Positions 1 through 11,804 of a stretch of 40,438 nt of DNA are shown piece by piece (within the stretch, counting starts at the first letter, position 1; the number at the start of each line of letters is the position of its first letter). The position numbers and the translations under genes are program-made. The stretch lies in NCBI GenBank assembly GCA_905235305.1, contig CAJOLC010000009.1, positions 1 to 40,438 of the forward strand. Direction: 5' to 3'. This stretch comes from an uncultured Bacteroidaceae bacterium (lineage in GTDB: Bacteria; Bacteroidota; Bacteroidia; Bacteroidales; Bacteroidaceae). Under the pieces are notes generated by a model, which worked only from the letters and a program-made list of their open reading frames with translations, had not been told where the DNA came from and did not search any database.

Positions 1-614
1 AGGCAGTTGATGATGTTGGTACGCTCGGAGCACCAGCCCACGATACCGCCGCAGTTATAGACCTGCGCACCGGTAATCTTGAACTTGGCCAGGCAGTTCA
101 CGATCATTGTGCCCTGATAGGTCTGACCGAAGATACCGCCGTAGGTGCCGTCGTCGGCGCGGCTGCTGATGACTTCCACGTCAACGTAGCAGTTGCGGGC
201 AGTGCCACGGCTCCATGCTGCAATACCGGCAGCGTTCTTCACGCTTGAGGTGATGGTGCCCTGAACCTTGAGGTTCTGCACGATGCCCTTGGCGCCAATG
301 TTACGGAAGACAGCGGTGCCATCCGTACTGCCGGAGAACATGTTGATAGTGATGGAGTGTCCCTGGCCATCGAAGATACCTTGGTAATCGACTCCGTCCT
401 TACCAATCATGGTGTCGTCAATGCCCTTGTCGATGTCGGCTGTCAGCACGGCATTGAGATAGGGATTGCCAGCGTTCACGAGTTCTGCGAAGGCTATCAA
501 GTCGTCCGCAGTACCAATCTGGTAAACGCCGCCCACTTCGGAGAGCGCCCACGCAGCTGTGGAGACAGCACACATCAGTGCGGTCATACACAGATTCAGT
601 AGTTTTCTACTCAT
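1..614 (-). CDS. Secreted GLUG-like repeat surface protein, truncated at window edge
   Basis: The gene is read on the minus strand from an ATG at 612-614 and stays open to base 1, so the C-terminal part (and the stop) lies outside the window; about 204 codons are visible. Residues 1-27 look like a Sec signal peptide (basic MSRK, a hydrophobic stretch, then TAAWA). After it comes the pattern typical of Bacteroidetes GLUG/right-handed beta-helix type surface proteins: YQIGTADDLIAFAELVN, a GIFDGQGHSITI element, then short repeated strands with NCY, GGIFGQ and NCGGIVGW. Such proteins are exported and often cell-surface exposed; adhesin or glycan-binding roles are inferred only from the family. 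A perfect Bacteroidetes promoter lies about 75 bp upstream, so it is probably the first gene of its transcript. The exact function is unknown. Confidence 0.85.
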   Translation of the reverse strand, partial: MSRKLLNLCMTALMCAVSTAAWALSEVGGVYQIGTADDLIAFAELVNAGNPYLNAVLTADIDKGIDDTMIGKDGVDYQGIFDGQGHSITINMFSGSTDGTAVFRNIGAKGIVQNLKVQGTITSSVKNAAGIAAWSRGTARNCYVDVEVISSRADDGTYGGIFGQTYQGTMIVNCLAKFKITGAQVYNCGGIVGWCSERTNIINC

Positions 615-690
615 AAATGTTGATTTAGGTTAATAATTTAATTAATTGAAATTTATGTTACTTTACGTCATATTTAGACATATTGCTTGA

Positions 691-721
691 CAAATATACA
701 CTTTTTAGGCATTGCTTCAAA
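691..721 (-). promoter_or_regulatory. Bacteroidetes-type promoter of the surface protein gene
   Basis: On the minus strand TTTG (718-721) is followed after exactly 19 bp by TATATTTG (691-698), a full match to the Bacteroidetes -33/-7 consensus TTTG-N19-TAnnTTTG. The start codon is at 614, leaving a leader of roughly 70 nt that is AT-rich. Confidence 0.8.
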
Positions 722-932
722 ACTTTTTAACACTTTTTTTGCTCAAATCCTATTTTGGTAAAAAAAAAATACAAAGTGTTACCTTATTTTACAGACATTT
801 ACAAATGAAATGATTACAAAAGGAGGCTTGTACAAGGGAATGAATAACGATTGCCTATTCTGCGCACAATAACACACAATAACACACAATGCACCGTAGG
901 GGGGAAGAGGAGGCTACATAAAGGAAAAACTG

Positions 933-1042
933 ACGCGCTATGGTGCGTCGGCTAAGGCATAGTAATACCTGGGGCGATGAATACTATTGCCCGGGGCTAT
1001 GAATACTATTGCCTGAGGCTATGAATACTATTGCCTGAGGCG
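933..1042. repeat. 22-bp tandem array R1 (GCCTGAGGC core)
   Basis: Units start at 955, 977, 999 and 1021, so the period is exactly 22 bp. The last two differ at one base. The core GCCTGAGGC is a near-perfect palindrome and the linker reads ATGAATACTATT; the unit at 955 is degenerate. The 22 bp before it (933-954) hold a different dyad, GACGC...GCGTC. The array lies just downstream of the coaD stop. Its reverse complement closely resembles array R4 near 18.6 kb. Confidence 0.85.
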
Positions 1043-1060
1043 AGACATTATAAAGGGATT

Positions 1061-1537
1061 CTAAGGGAGGAAGGCTGAGATGTCGTGACCGAAGTGGGAA
1101 AGCTCGCGCAGGAGGGAGCTGCTGAGGCTGGCGTACTGCGGCGAGGCGGGAAGCAGAATGGTCTCGATGCCCGTGAGCTGGCGGTTGACGTCGGCCATCT
1201 GCATCTCGTATTCGTAGTCGGCAATGGTGCGGACGCCACGAACAATAGCAGTGACGCCGTTCTCGCTGGCGAAATCGGCGGTCAATCCGGTGTAGCTCAC
1301 GACCTTGACCCTCGGCTCGTCTGCATAGAGCCTCCTAATTGCTTCTACCCGTTCATCGGCCGGCATCCAGCCCTGCTTCTGCTCGTTATAGCCGACGCCG
1401 ATGATGACTTCGTCGAAGAGCCCTAATGCCCGCTCCACGATATCTGCGTGACCAAGGGTAAAGGGGTCAAAAGAACCAGGGAAGAGAGCCAGCCGCGTCA
1501 CGTTCCCCGGAAGATATTCTTGTTCGTTTTTCTTCAT
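1061..1537 (-). CDS. coaD: Phosphopantetheine adenylyltransferase (CoaD)
   Basis: CoaD transfers AMP from ATP to 4'-phosphopantetheine to give dephospho-CoA, the penultimate step of coenzyme A synthesis, in the cytosol. The 158-aa protein has the nucleotidyltransferase signature GSFDPFTLGH (about residues 21-30, the HxGH-type motif), the VRGVR segment in the middle and SSSLLREL near the C-terminus (about 139-146), corresponding to the ISSTxVRE motif. Length is normal for the family, with about ten extra N-terminal residues; an ATG at the first codon is used. In Bacteroidales coaD usually follows parE directly. Here a transposase remnant and its repeats separate the two. A 29-codon open frame ends in an ATGA overlap with this start, but it has no support as a gene. 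Confidence 0.97.
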   Translation of the reverse strand: MKKNEQEYLPGNVTRLALFPGSFDPFTLGHADIVERALGLFDEVIIGVGYNEQKQGWMPADERVEAIRRLYADEPRVKVVSYTGLTADFASENGVTAIVRGVRTIADYEYEMQMADVNRQLTGIETILLPASPQYASLSSSLLRELSHFGHDISAFLP

Positions 1538-1632
1538 ATCTGCTTACCTTGTTCTACTCTTCTGTAATGGTTACCCTTATGTTCATGCATCGACACATTA
1601 GCATTCATTCGGTATTGGCTCATGTTAAATGG

Positions 1633-1723
1633 GTTAAGTCTGAAGGACTTAACTTTGAGTAACCGTGGGCGAAGCCCTCGGATAGGTAGCATGTCTCCTC
1701 CGTCCATCCTGCCTGGAAGGCAG
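1633..1723 (-). repeat. Left RAYT-associated hairpin repeat (inverted copy)
   Basis: Three potential hairpins lie in a row: GTTAAGTC/GACTTAAC (1633-1653, 5-nt loop), CCGtGGGC-gaa-GCCCtCGG (1663-1681) and CTGCCT-gga-AGGCAG (1709-1723). Between the first two is TAACTTTGAGTAACC, the reverse complement of the conserved segment in the right-hand repeats. The order of hairpins is the same as on the right but on the opposite strand. Confidence 0.75.
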
Positions 1724-1742
1724 TACTTTGAGCATGACAATG

Positions 1743-2190
1743 TCACTCGTCCCGCAAAAACATATCCTGTGCAGGGTTCAATCCCATTTCCTGTAACCAC
1801 CCTTCATATTCCTCGCGAAAGCATTTATGCTTGTGATGCTCCTTCTGATTTTTTATATACTCTATGACTGCTGGCCTTTCTTTGGCAGAGTATGAAAAGG
1901 CTGCATAACCATTTGCCCACCCCTCAAACATCGGAAATTCCTTGTTGTGTTCTTTCAACCACTTGGATGACTCCTGCTTTACGACTCTAACAAACTCGCT
2001 TACTGCTATTGCCGGATGTACTTCGACACACATGTGGACGTGGTCTGGCATAGAATTCAGTCTATAAAGATGGCAATTCTTGTTTTTAATGATGCCGTAG
2101 ATATAAGCATATAATTCGCGTTCATGCTCTTCGAAGAGCACAGTACTTGGTACGCCAAACAATGTGGTATGTCAGGCTGACATGTGCCAT
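1743..2190 (-). pseudogene. IS200-like/REP-associated tyrosine transposase, frameshifted
   Basis: This encodes a Y1 HUH-type transposase (TnpA_REP family), single-strand DNA nucleases that act on hairpin repeats. The main reading frame (1743-2162) shows the HUH motif in NSMPDHVHM and the catalytic-helix pattern EYIKNQKEHH, where the tyrosine attacks DNA; about 139 residues are present and the C-terminus looks complete. The expected N-terminus (MAHVSLTYHIVWRTKY) is found from an ATG at 2188-2190 but in another frame, which closes soon after. Joining the two needs a one-base shift near 2140-2150. The first codon of the downstream frame is only a TTG after a stop, so it is not a good start. I infer an inactivated gene; a sequencing error is the main alternative. 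The catalytic residues remain. Confidence 0.75.
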
Positions 2191-2203
2191 TTGTGATGAT
2201 GTT

Positions 2204-2354
2204 TTGTCTTCCAGACAAGGTGTGATATTATCCTTCGTATCCTGGGGCGATGCCCCAGGTTACTCAAAGTTATGGCTTCCAGCCAAGGTGTGATATTGTC
2301 CTTCATATCCTGGGGCGATGCCCCGGGTTACTCAAAGTTATGGCTTCCAGCCAA
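2204..2354 (+). repeat. Right RAYT-associated repeats: two 68-bp tandem copies
   Basis: A hairpin TTGTCT-tcc-AGACAA (2204-2218) is followed by two 68-bp units (2219-2286 and 2287-2354) that differ at three positions. Each unit holds CCTGGGGC-gat-GCCCCAGG or its CCGGG variant (stem at 2241-2259 in unit 1), then TTACTCAAAGTTA, then the small hairpin TGGCT-tcc-AGCCA. The array abuts the parE 3' end and could also act as its transcript end. Confidence 0.85.
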
Positions 2355-2359
2355 GCGTC

Positions 2360-4345
2360 TTATGCTTCCACCTCTTCTTCCGCCAAGTCTTCCTCGATGA
2401 CAAGATTGTCGATGATGAAGTTCTGGCGCTCCATTGTGTTGTCGCCCATATAGAAGTTCAGGAGTTCGGCCACCTGGTCGGACTTGTGGAGGGTCACTTG
2501 GTCGAGGCGCATGTCGGGACCGATGAAGTTGTGGAACTCCTCGGGGCTTATCTCTCCGAGACCTTTGAAACGGGTTATCTCAGGCTCCGGCCCGAGGTCG
2601 TCGATAGCTTGCTGACGCTCCTCGTCCGAGTAGCAATACTGCGTCACGAAGTCCTTCGAGAGGCTGAGATGGCGCGGGCGCTTGCCGTCGCTGAAGTCTG
2701 CCTGGTCCTCTGCATTGTCGCGGGCCGCAAGTTCTGCCTCGATGGCACTGACCTTGGCCTTGCCTATCTTTGTCTTCCTGCCACGGACACGGAACAAAGG
2801 TGTCTGCAAGATGAAGACGTGCCCCTTCTTTATGAGTTCGGGGAAGAACTTGAGGAAGAAGGTGAGCATCAGCAGGCGGATGTGCATGCCGTCGTCGTCG
2901 GCATCGGTTGCGACGATGACCTTGTTGTAGCGCAGGCCGTCGAGTCCGTCCTCGATGTTGAGTGCGGCTTGCAGGAGATTGAACTCCTCGTTCTCGTACA
3001 CCACTTTCTTCGTGAGCTTATAGCAGTTCAGGGGCTTGCCTCGAAGCGAGAAGACCGCCTGAGTATTTACGTCGCGACTCTTTGTGATGCTGCCGCTGGC
3101 GGAGTCTCCCTCAGTGATGAAGATGCTGCTCTCCTCTTGGAGTTCGCCCTTGGTGTCGGTCAGATGGATTCGGCAGTCGCGGAGCTTGCGGTTGTGCAGG
3201 CTTGCTTTCTTCGACATCTCTCTGGCTTTCTTTGCCACGCCGGCCATCTCCTTGCGCAGCTTCTCGCTTTCAGCCACCTTCTGGAGGATGATGTCGGCCA
3301 CCTCCGTATTCTTGTGCAGATAGTTGTCCACCTGCTCTTTGACGAAGTCGCCTATAAATTTGTCGATGGACATGCCGCCATTCGGCTCCGTCGTCGTGCT
3401 GCCGAGCTTGACCTTGGTCTGGCTTTCGAACATCGGCTCTTGGATGTTGATGCTGATGGCCGCCACCATGCCGTTGCGGATGTCGGTGTACTCGTAGTTC
3501 TTTCCGCTGTAGTCCTTGATGACTTCCGCTATGTACTTCTTGAAAGCGGCCTGGTGTGTGCCGCCCAACGTAGTGTTCTGTCCGTTGACGAACGAATAGT
3601 ATTCCTCGCCGTTTTGCTTGGTATGGGTGAACGCAATCTCAATGTCCTCGCCACGGAGATGTACGATGGGATAGAGCGGTTCATAGTCCATGCGGTCCGA
3701 CAGAAGGTCGGAGAGTCCGTCGCGCGACAGGATGCGTCGGCCGTTGAACATGATGGTAAGGCCCGTGTTGAGGTAGGTGTAGTTGCGGAGCATCAGTTCG
3801 ACGAACTCGCCGCGGAAGGCATAGTGCTTGAAGAGAGAAGCGTCCGGCTCGAAGAAGATTGCTGTGCCGTTCTCGTCCTGGCTCTCTTCGGTGACGTCGC
3901 TTTCGAGGTTGCCTTTGCTGAACACTGCCTTGCGTGTCTGCCCGTCGCGGTAGCTCTGCACTTCGAAACGCGTGCTCAGGGCATTGACCGCCTTAAGGCC
4001 CACGCCGTTCAAGCCTACGCTCTTTTGGAACGCCTTACTGTCGTACTTGCCACCCGTATTAAGCATCGACACGGCTTCCACTATTTTGCCGAGTGGAATG
4101 CCACGCCCATAGTCGCGGACCGACACGCGGAGATTGTCGTCGATGTCTACCTCGATGCGTCGTCCGGCGCCCATCTTGAACTCGTCGATGCTGTTGTCGA
4201 TGACTTCCTTGAGCAGTACGTAGATGCCGTCCTCTGCCTGCGAGCCGTCGCCCAGGCGCCCGATGTACATGCCGGGGCGCGTGCGGATGTGCTCCATATC
4301 GGAGAGGTGGCGTATATTACCTTCGTCGTATTGTGCTGAGACCAT
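2360..4345 (-). CDS. parE: DNA topoisomerase IV subunit B (ParE-type GHKL ATPase)
   Basis: The ATPase subunit of the type IIA topoisomerase that decatenates daughter chromosomes; it works with ParC, which is not in this window. The 661-aa protein has the GHKL ATP site (EVIDNSIDE at about 47-55, GRGIP at 80-84, [14 protein letters not shown] at 111-124), a transducer domain, and the Toprim domain with EGDSASG (412-418) and [10 protein letters not shown] (481-490). TRFKGLGE follows. Toprim and tail match the ParE/GyrB family, and the short form without a large insertion together with the coaD neighbourhood favours ParE over GyrB. The start ATG is at 4343-4345. The spacer to the upstream GNAT-like gene is only 48 bp and shows no promoter, so the two are probably co-transcribed. 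Confidence 0.93.
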   Translation of the reverse strand: MVSAQYDEGNIRHLSDMEHIRTRPGMYIGRLGDGSQAEDGIYVLLKEVIDNSIDEFKMGAGRRIEVDIDDNLRVSVRDYGRGIPLGKIVEAVSMLNTGGKYDSKAFQKSVGLNGVGLKAVNALSTRFEVQSYRDGQTRKAVFSKGNLESDVTEESQDENGTAIFFEPDASLFKHYAFRGEFVELMLRNYTYLNTGLTIMFNGRRILSRDGLSDLLSDRMDYEPLYPIVHLRGEDIEIAFTHTKQNGEEYYSFVNGQNTTLGGTHQAAFKKYIAEVIKDYSGKNYEYTDIRNGMVAAISINIQEPMFESQTKVKLGSTTTEPNGGMSIDKFIGDFVKEQVDNYLHKNTEVADIILQKVAESEKLRKEMAGVAKKAREMSKKASLHNRKLRDCRIHLTDTKGELQEESSIFITEGDSASGSITKSRDVNTQAVFSLRGKPLNCYKLTKKVVYENEEFNLLQAALNIEDGLDGLRYNKVIVATDADDDGMHIRLLMLTFFLKFFPELIKKGHVFILQTPLFRVRGRKTKIGKAKVSAIEAELAARDNAEDQADFSDGKRPRHLSLSKDFVTQYCYSDEERQQAIDDLGPEPEITRFKGLGEISPEEFHNFIGPDMRLDQVTLHKSDQVAELLNFYMGDNTMERQNFIIDNLVIEEDLAEEEVEA

Positions 4346-4365
4346 AGTCTGGTTTATTGATAAGG

Positions 4366-4405
4366 GCTATAGTAATTGTAGGCACTATAGAGCCTATAGG
4401 TTTTT
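4366..4405. repeat. CTATAGTAA-containing short spacer repeat
   Basis: The spacer before parE holds short imperfect repeats of CTATAG-like words (GGCTATAGTAATTGTAGG, CACTATAGAG, CCTATAGG). A closely similar stretch occurs at 22833-22868 in another spacer. Confidence 0.4.
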
Positions 4406-5545
4406 CGCAAAGACTGCGCGGCGTTTGTGAATACAGCAGTCGAGGTTCTTCCACTGCATCTGTCCGGCCAGGTTATCCTCGAGCTGAGGATGCGTCTCTG
4501 CCCATTCGAAGCCTTGATGTATGCCGAATGGAATCATGTCGGCGAAGAAGAGGGCGTTTGCTCCCTTTTCCTGATACTCGGGCAGTACGCCTATGAGGAG
4601 CATGTCGAGTATCTGATGATGCTGGCAAAGGAACAGTTCCCGCACCAAGTGCCACCATCCGAAGGGATAGAGCTTGGACTTCGCTTTCTGGGCTGCACGG
4701 CTGAGGCTGGGCATGCATACGCTGACGCCGATGATTTCGCCTGCCTGATTCTCTACGACGGATATATAGCGGCAGTCGAGCATCTGTAGGAAGCGCTTGG
4801 CATACCACTTCATCTGGTTGTCGTCCAGCTCGCTGTATCCGTAGAGGTCGGCATATGCCTTATTGATGACACCCAGCATCTTTTCCACATAACCGCCTTT
4901 GCGTATCTCTTTCTTATTGCGGAAATGACGCAGATGAAAGCCATAGCGGCTGCTGACCATCTGTGCTATACGGAAGTACTTGGCGTTGTTCGCCTCGTGC
5001 TCACCTCTTGGTATGAACACCTTTCTTTCCAGCCATCCTGTCTCTTTCTCGAAGCCGAGTTGGGCAAGGTGCTGTGGATAGTAGGGGTAGTTATAGATGG
5101 TGCAGAGGGTGGACAGCTGGTCGAATCCGTCGGTGAGCATGCCTTCGGGGTCGAGGTCAGTGAAGCCCAGGGGGCCTACTATCTGCGTCATTCCCCTCTC
5201 TCTTCCCCATGCTTCCACGGCTTCGAGCAGGGCCTTGCTCACTTCCTGGTCGTCGATGAAGTCGATCCATCCGAATCGGACCTCCTTCCTTCCCCAGCGC
5301 TCGTTGGCACGCTTATTGATGATGGCAGCCACGCGGCCTACGATGCGACCGTCCCTGCGCGCCAGGAAGAATGCCGCCTGGCAGAAGCGGAAGGCCGGAT
5401 TGCAGCTCTCGTCGAGCGTCTCGAGCGTGTCCTCGAGCATATCGGGCACAGCATACGGGCAGTCCTTATACAGCTCGTAGTTGAAGCGAACGAAGGCCCG
5501 CATCTCCTTTTTCGTATTTATCTGACTGACTGTTACTGGTGCCAT
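4394..5545 (-). CDS. GNAT-superfamily acyltransferase-like protein, function unknown
   Basis: A 383-aa cytosolic protein with no signal peptide or membrane segment. The pattern suggests an acetyltransferase fold: an N-terminal half with FFLARRDGRIVGRVAAIIN (a typical GNAT beta-strand pair, about residues 59-77) and WGRERGMTQIVGPLGFTDLDPEGML, and a second half with ISVVENQAGEIIGVSVCMPS (about 260-280) and LLIGVLPEYQEKGANALFFADMI, where the VLPEYQEKG segment resembles the acetyl-CoA-binding loop. It may therefore contain two GNAT-like modules. Homologues of this type are common in Bacteroidetes and are usually annotated only as GNAT or hypothetical. The substrate cannot be told. It lies upstream of parE with 48 bp between, so the pair is probably one transcript driven from the -7 box at 5583-5590. 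Confidence 0.8.
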   Translation of the reverse strand: MAPVTVSQINTKKEMRAFVRFNYELYKDCPYAVPDMLEDTLETLDESCNPAFRFCQAAFFLARRDGRIVGRVAAIINKRANERWGRKEVRFGWIDFIDDQEVSKALLEAVEAWGRERGMTQIVGPLGFTDLDPEGMLTDGFDQLSTLCTIYNYPYYPQHLAQLGFEKETGWLERKVFIPRGEHEANNAKYFRIAQMVSSRYGFHLRHFRNKKEIRKGGYVEKMLGVINKAYADLYGYSELDDNQMKWYAKRFLQMLDCRYISVVENQAGEIIGVSVCMPSLSRAAQKAKSKLYPFGWWHLVRELFLCQHHQILDMLLIGVLPEYQEKGANALFFADMIPFGIHQGFEWAETHPQLEDNLAGQMQWKNLDCCIHKRRAVFAKNL

Positions 5546-5582
5546 TGGCTTTTCTGTTTCCCTTTACGGCATAATTATCGTG

Positions 5583-5590
5583 CAAATGTA
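5583..5590 (-). promoter_or_regulatory. Probable -7 box of the GNAT-parE transcript
   Basis: TACATTTG on the minus strand matches TAnnTTTG, 37 bp upstream of the start codon at 5545. No good -33 TTTG is seen at the usual distance, so the call rests on one box. Confidence 0.5.
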
Positions 5591-5699
5591 CTATTTTCTA
5601 CTGATTATTCATGACTTTTCTCTGCAAAAAACGACAAAAAGCAACATTATTTAAGAATTGATGAGCCATAAGGGCTTTAAATACCTCTGAGCCTTCGAC

Positions 5700-5718
5700 A
5701 AAAAATGCCCTATAGGGG
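5700..5718 (-). terminator. Possible intrinsic terminator at the end of array R2
   Basis: Read on the minus strand, the palindrome CCCCTATAGGGC is followed by ATTTTTT. The stem is only 3-4 bp with a TATA loop, so it would be weak, but the T-run lies in the right place for transcripts coming from the beta-galactosidase gene. Confidence 0.4.
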
Positions 5719-5773
5719 AGTGGTCATTCCTCTATAGGGGAGTGAACACACCTCTATGGGACACTTACGGATG
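5708..5773. repeat. 22-bp tandem array R2 (CCCTATAGGGG core)
   Basis: Three units start at 5708, 5730 and 5752 (period 22 bp). Cores are CCCTATAGGGG, CTCTATAGGGG and the decayed CTCTATGGG; linkers read AGTGGTCATT and AGTGAACACA. The array ends exactly at the stop codon of the beta-galactosidase gene (5774-5776). Confidence 0.85.
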
Positions 5774-10739
<4,966 letters not shown>

Positions 10740-10759
10740 GGTTCGTTTCTTTGTGAGTA

Positions 10760-10791
10760 CAAAGTTACGGAAAAATGCTGTCCGACGCAAA
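10760..10791 (-). promoter_or_regulatory. Bacteroidetes promoter of the kinase/beta-galactosidase operon
   Basis: TTTG (10788-10791) is followed after 20 bp by TAACTTTG (10760-10767) on the minus strand. The transcript would start close to 10753, about 14 nt before the ATG at 10739, which fixes the start codon choice. Confidence 0.8.
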
Positions 10792-10870
10792 CTTATTGCC
10801 TGATTTCTGCACCTTTTTGTTTTAAATTATGTGTATTCGCACCTTTTGTGTAAAGTTTTACGTATTTTTC

Positions 10871-10901
10871 TTGGTTATTTCGACATAATGTTTTAATTTT
10901 G
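10871..10901 (+). promoter_or_regulatory. Bacteroidetes promoter of the HTH-S24 regulator
   Basis: TTGG (10871-10874) and TAATTTTG (10894-10901) with a 19-bp spacer match the -33/-7 consensus, with one mismatch in the -33 box. The start codon is 31 bp downstream. The promoter is back to back with that of the kinase operon, about 80 bp apart. Confidence 0.7.
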
Positions 10902-10931
10902 CAATCAGTTTTAAAACACAAAATACTTGTT

Positions 10932-11666
10932 ATGACAGTAGAAGAGAAGATTAATGCGTTGGTGGAGCGATACAGCCGCAACCGCTCGCACTTGGCAGAC
11001 ATGATTGGCGTGACGCCGCAGGCATTGAACAACTGGGTCTATCGCGACCGCATTCCCCGCAAGGGTGTCGATGCCATCATGGCGCGTTTTCCGCAGGTGG
11101 ACCTGGAGTGGCTGCGTGGCGGAACGGTGTCGCATTCGGGCGGGCAGCTGCCTTTGCCCGACGAGGATGAGGAGGAGGACGACGATATCATGGCATTTGG
11201 CGAACCTTCGAACGCTGCCGCGAGGATGGAAGGAGGCCAGTTCGGCAATCCGTCGCAAAGCCTGACTTCGACGCATTTCGTCACCGGGTTGCAGCCTTCT
11301 TTAGGCGATGCTCCGCAGCCCGACAGCAAGGAAGGGCTCGTGCCTCTGCAAATGCCGAGGGGAGACGTCAGGTTCGTCTTCCAATGCCACGGCGACAGCA
11401 TGCTGCCCAGGATACAGGACGGCGACTACGTCGGCGTAGGCGAGGCACTGGGGCGCTACGAGGCGTTCCGCAAGGGAGTGCCCTACCTGGTGCAGACCAC
11501 CGACGGGCGTCTGATGGTGAAGATGGTGGAAGACCCGGGCCCCTCGTCGCCATTCCTGCTGCTCAGCACGGAGAACCCCAACTACCAGCTGGCCGACGGA
11601 GGCCGCCTTGCCAAGAGCGAGTTCCGGGCCGCCTACCGGGTCCTGATGGTGATGCGCGACATCTGA
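10932..11666 (+). CDS. HTH / S24 (LexA-like) transcriptional regulator
   Basis: A 244-aa DNA-binding regulator of the CI/S24 type. The N-terminus (about 1-55) is a helix-turn-helix: RSHLADMIGVTPQALNNWVYRDRIPRKG. Then comes an acidic, low-complexity linker (DEDEEEDDDIMAF and a Gln/Ser-rich stretch), and the C-terminal S24 domain with FQCHGDSMLPRIQDGDYV (catalytic-type Ser, about 150) and the Lys in RLMVKMVED. The usual Ala-Gly cleavage site before the S24 domain is not visible, so it may not cleave itself. The start is the ATG at 10932; an in-frame extension upstream would run into the promoter. It is divergent from the kinase/beta-galactosidase operon and might regulate it, but nothing shows this. 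S24 regulators often come from phages, yet no phage genes are near. Confidence 0.88.
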   Translation: MTVEEKINALVERYSRNRSHLADMIGVTPQALNNWVYRDRIPRKGVDAIMARFPQVDLEWLRGGTVSHSGGQLPLPDEDEEEDDDIMAFGEPSNAAARMEGGQFGNPSQSLTSTHFVTGLQPSLGDAPQPDSKEGLVPLQMPRGDVRFVFQCHGDSMLPRIQDGDYVGVGEALGRYEAFRKGVPYLVQTTDGRLMVKMVEDPGPSSPFLLLSTENPNYQLADGGRLAKSEFRAAYRVLMVMRDI

Positions 11667-11673
11667 ACAAACG

Positions 11674-11739
11674 CCCTATAGGGGAATGAATGGCGCCCTA
11701 TAGGGGAATGAATGGCGCGGCGTGCCGCGTCAAATCAAG
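11674..11739. repeat. 22-bp tandem array R3 (CCCTATAGGGG x2, CGGCGTGCCGCG x1)
   Basis: Units start at 11674, 11696 and 11718. The first two are identical over all 22 bp (core CCCTATAGGGG, linker AATGAATGGCG); the third keeps the 22-bp register but has the core CGGCGTGCCGCG. The array begins 8 bp after the regulator's stop codon. Confidence 0.9.
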
Positions 11740-11804
11740 ACCTATACCTCAATGCCCGAAAAGGGCTGACGCTTTAAAAAACACTTTTGTCTTTACATCA
11801 GACT

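Larger units (their letters stand above)
615..1060. other. Intergenic region of about 450 bp between the surface gene and coaD
   Basis: No plausible gene is seen. From left to right it holds the AT-rich leader and promoter of the surface gene (615-721), a run of A (761-769), a 10-bp direct repeat of AACACACAAT in three copies, the first degenerate (861-890), and the 22-bp repeat array at 933-1042 that ends 18 bp before the coaD stop codon. Confidence 0.7.
1633..2354. mobile_element. RAYT transposase remnant with flanking hairpin repeats
   Basis: A broken IS200-like/REP-associated tyrosine transposase gene (1743-2190, minus) is flanked by imperfect hairpin repeats in inverted orientation: one copy on the left (1633-1723) and two tandem copies on the right (2204-2354). 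Both sides share the 13-mer TTACTCAAAGTTA next to a GC-rich hairpin (GGGC-loop-GCCC). This is the arrangement expected of RAYT genes and their REP/BIME sequences, although the sequences are not those of enterobacterial REPs. The element sits between parE and coaD, which are normally adjacent in this order of bacteria, so it looks like an insertion. The right repeats begin only 5 bp beyond the parE stop codon. Confidence 0.7.

Noticed and set aside
1538..1624. A 29-codon open frame ending in an ATGA overlap with coaD
   Set aside because: No ribosome site, promoter or recognisable sequence; it may be chance or a relic of the native parE-coaD spacer.
2135..2160. Programmed frameshift in the transposase
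   Set aside because: No slippery run or stimulatory motif that I can recognise is present; simple mutation is more likely.
2318..4339. A 673-codon open frame on the plus strand
   Set aside because: It is antisense to parE, which has all family motifs. The product is a Val/Leu/Glu/His-rich translation typical of the complement of a GC-rich gene.
10740..10790. Longer N-terminus of the sugar kinase
   Set aside because: The -33 and -7 promoter boxes lie within it, so it would not be transcribed as coding sequence.
11674..11739. Tandem repeats as a coding repeat
   Set aside because: Twenty-two is not a multiple of three and stop codons occur in the frames, so the arrays do not encode repeat peptides.
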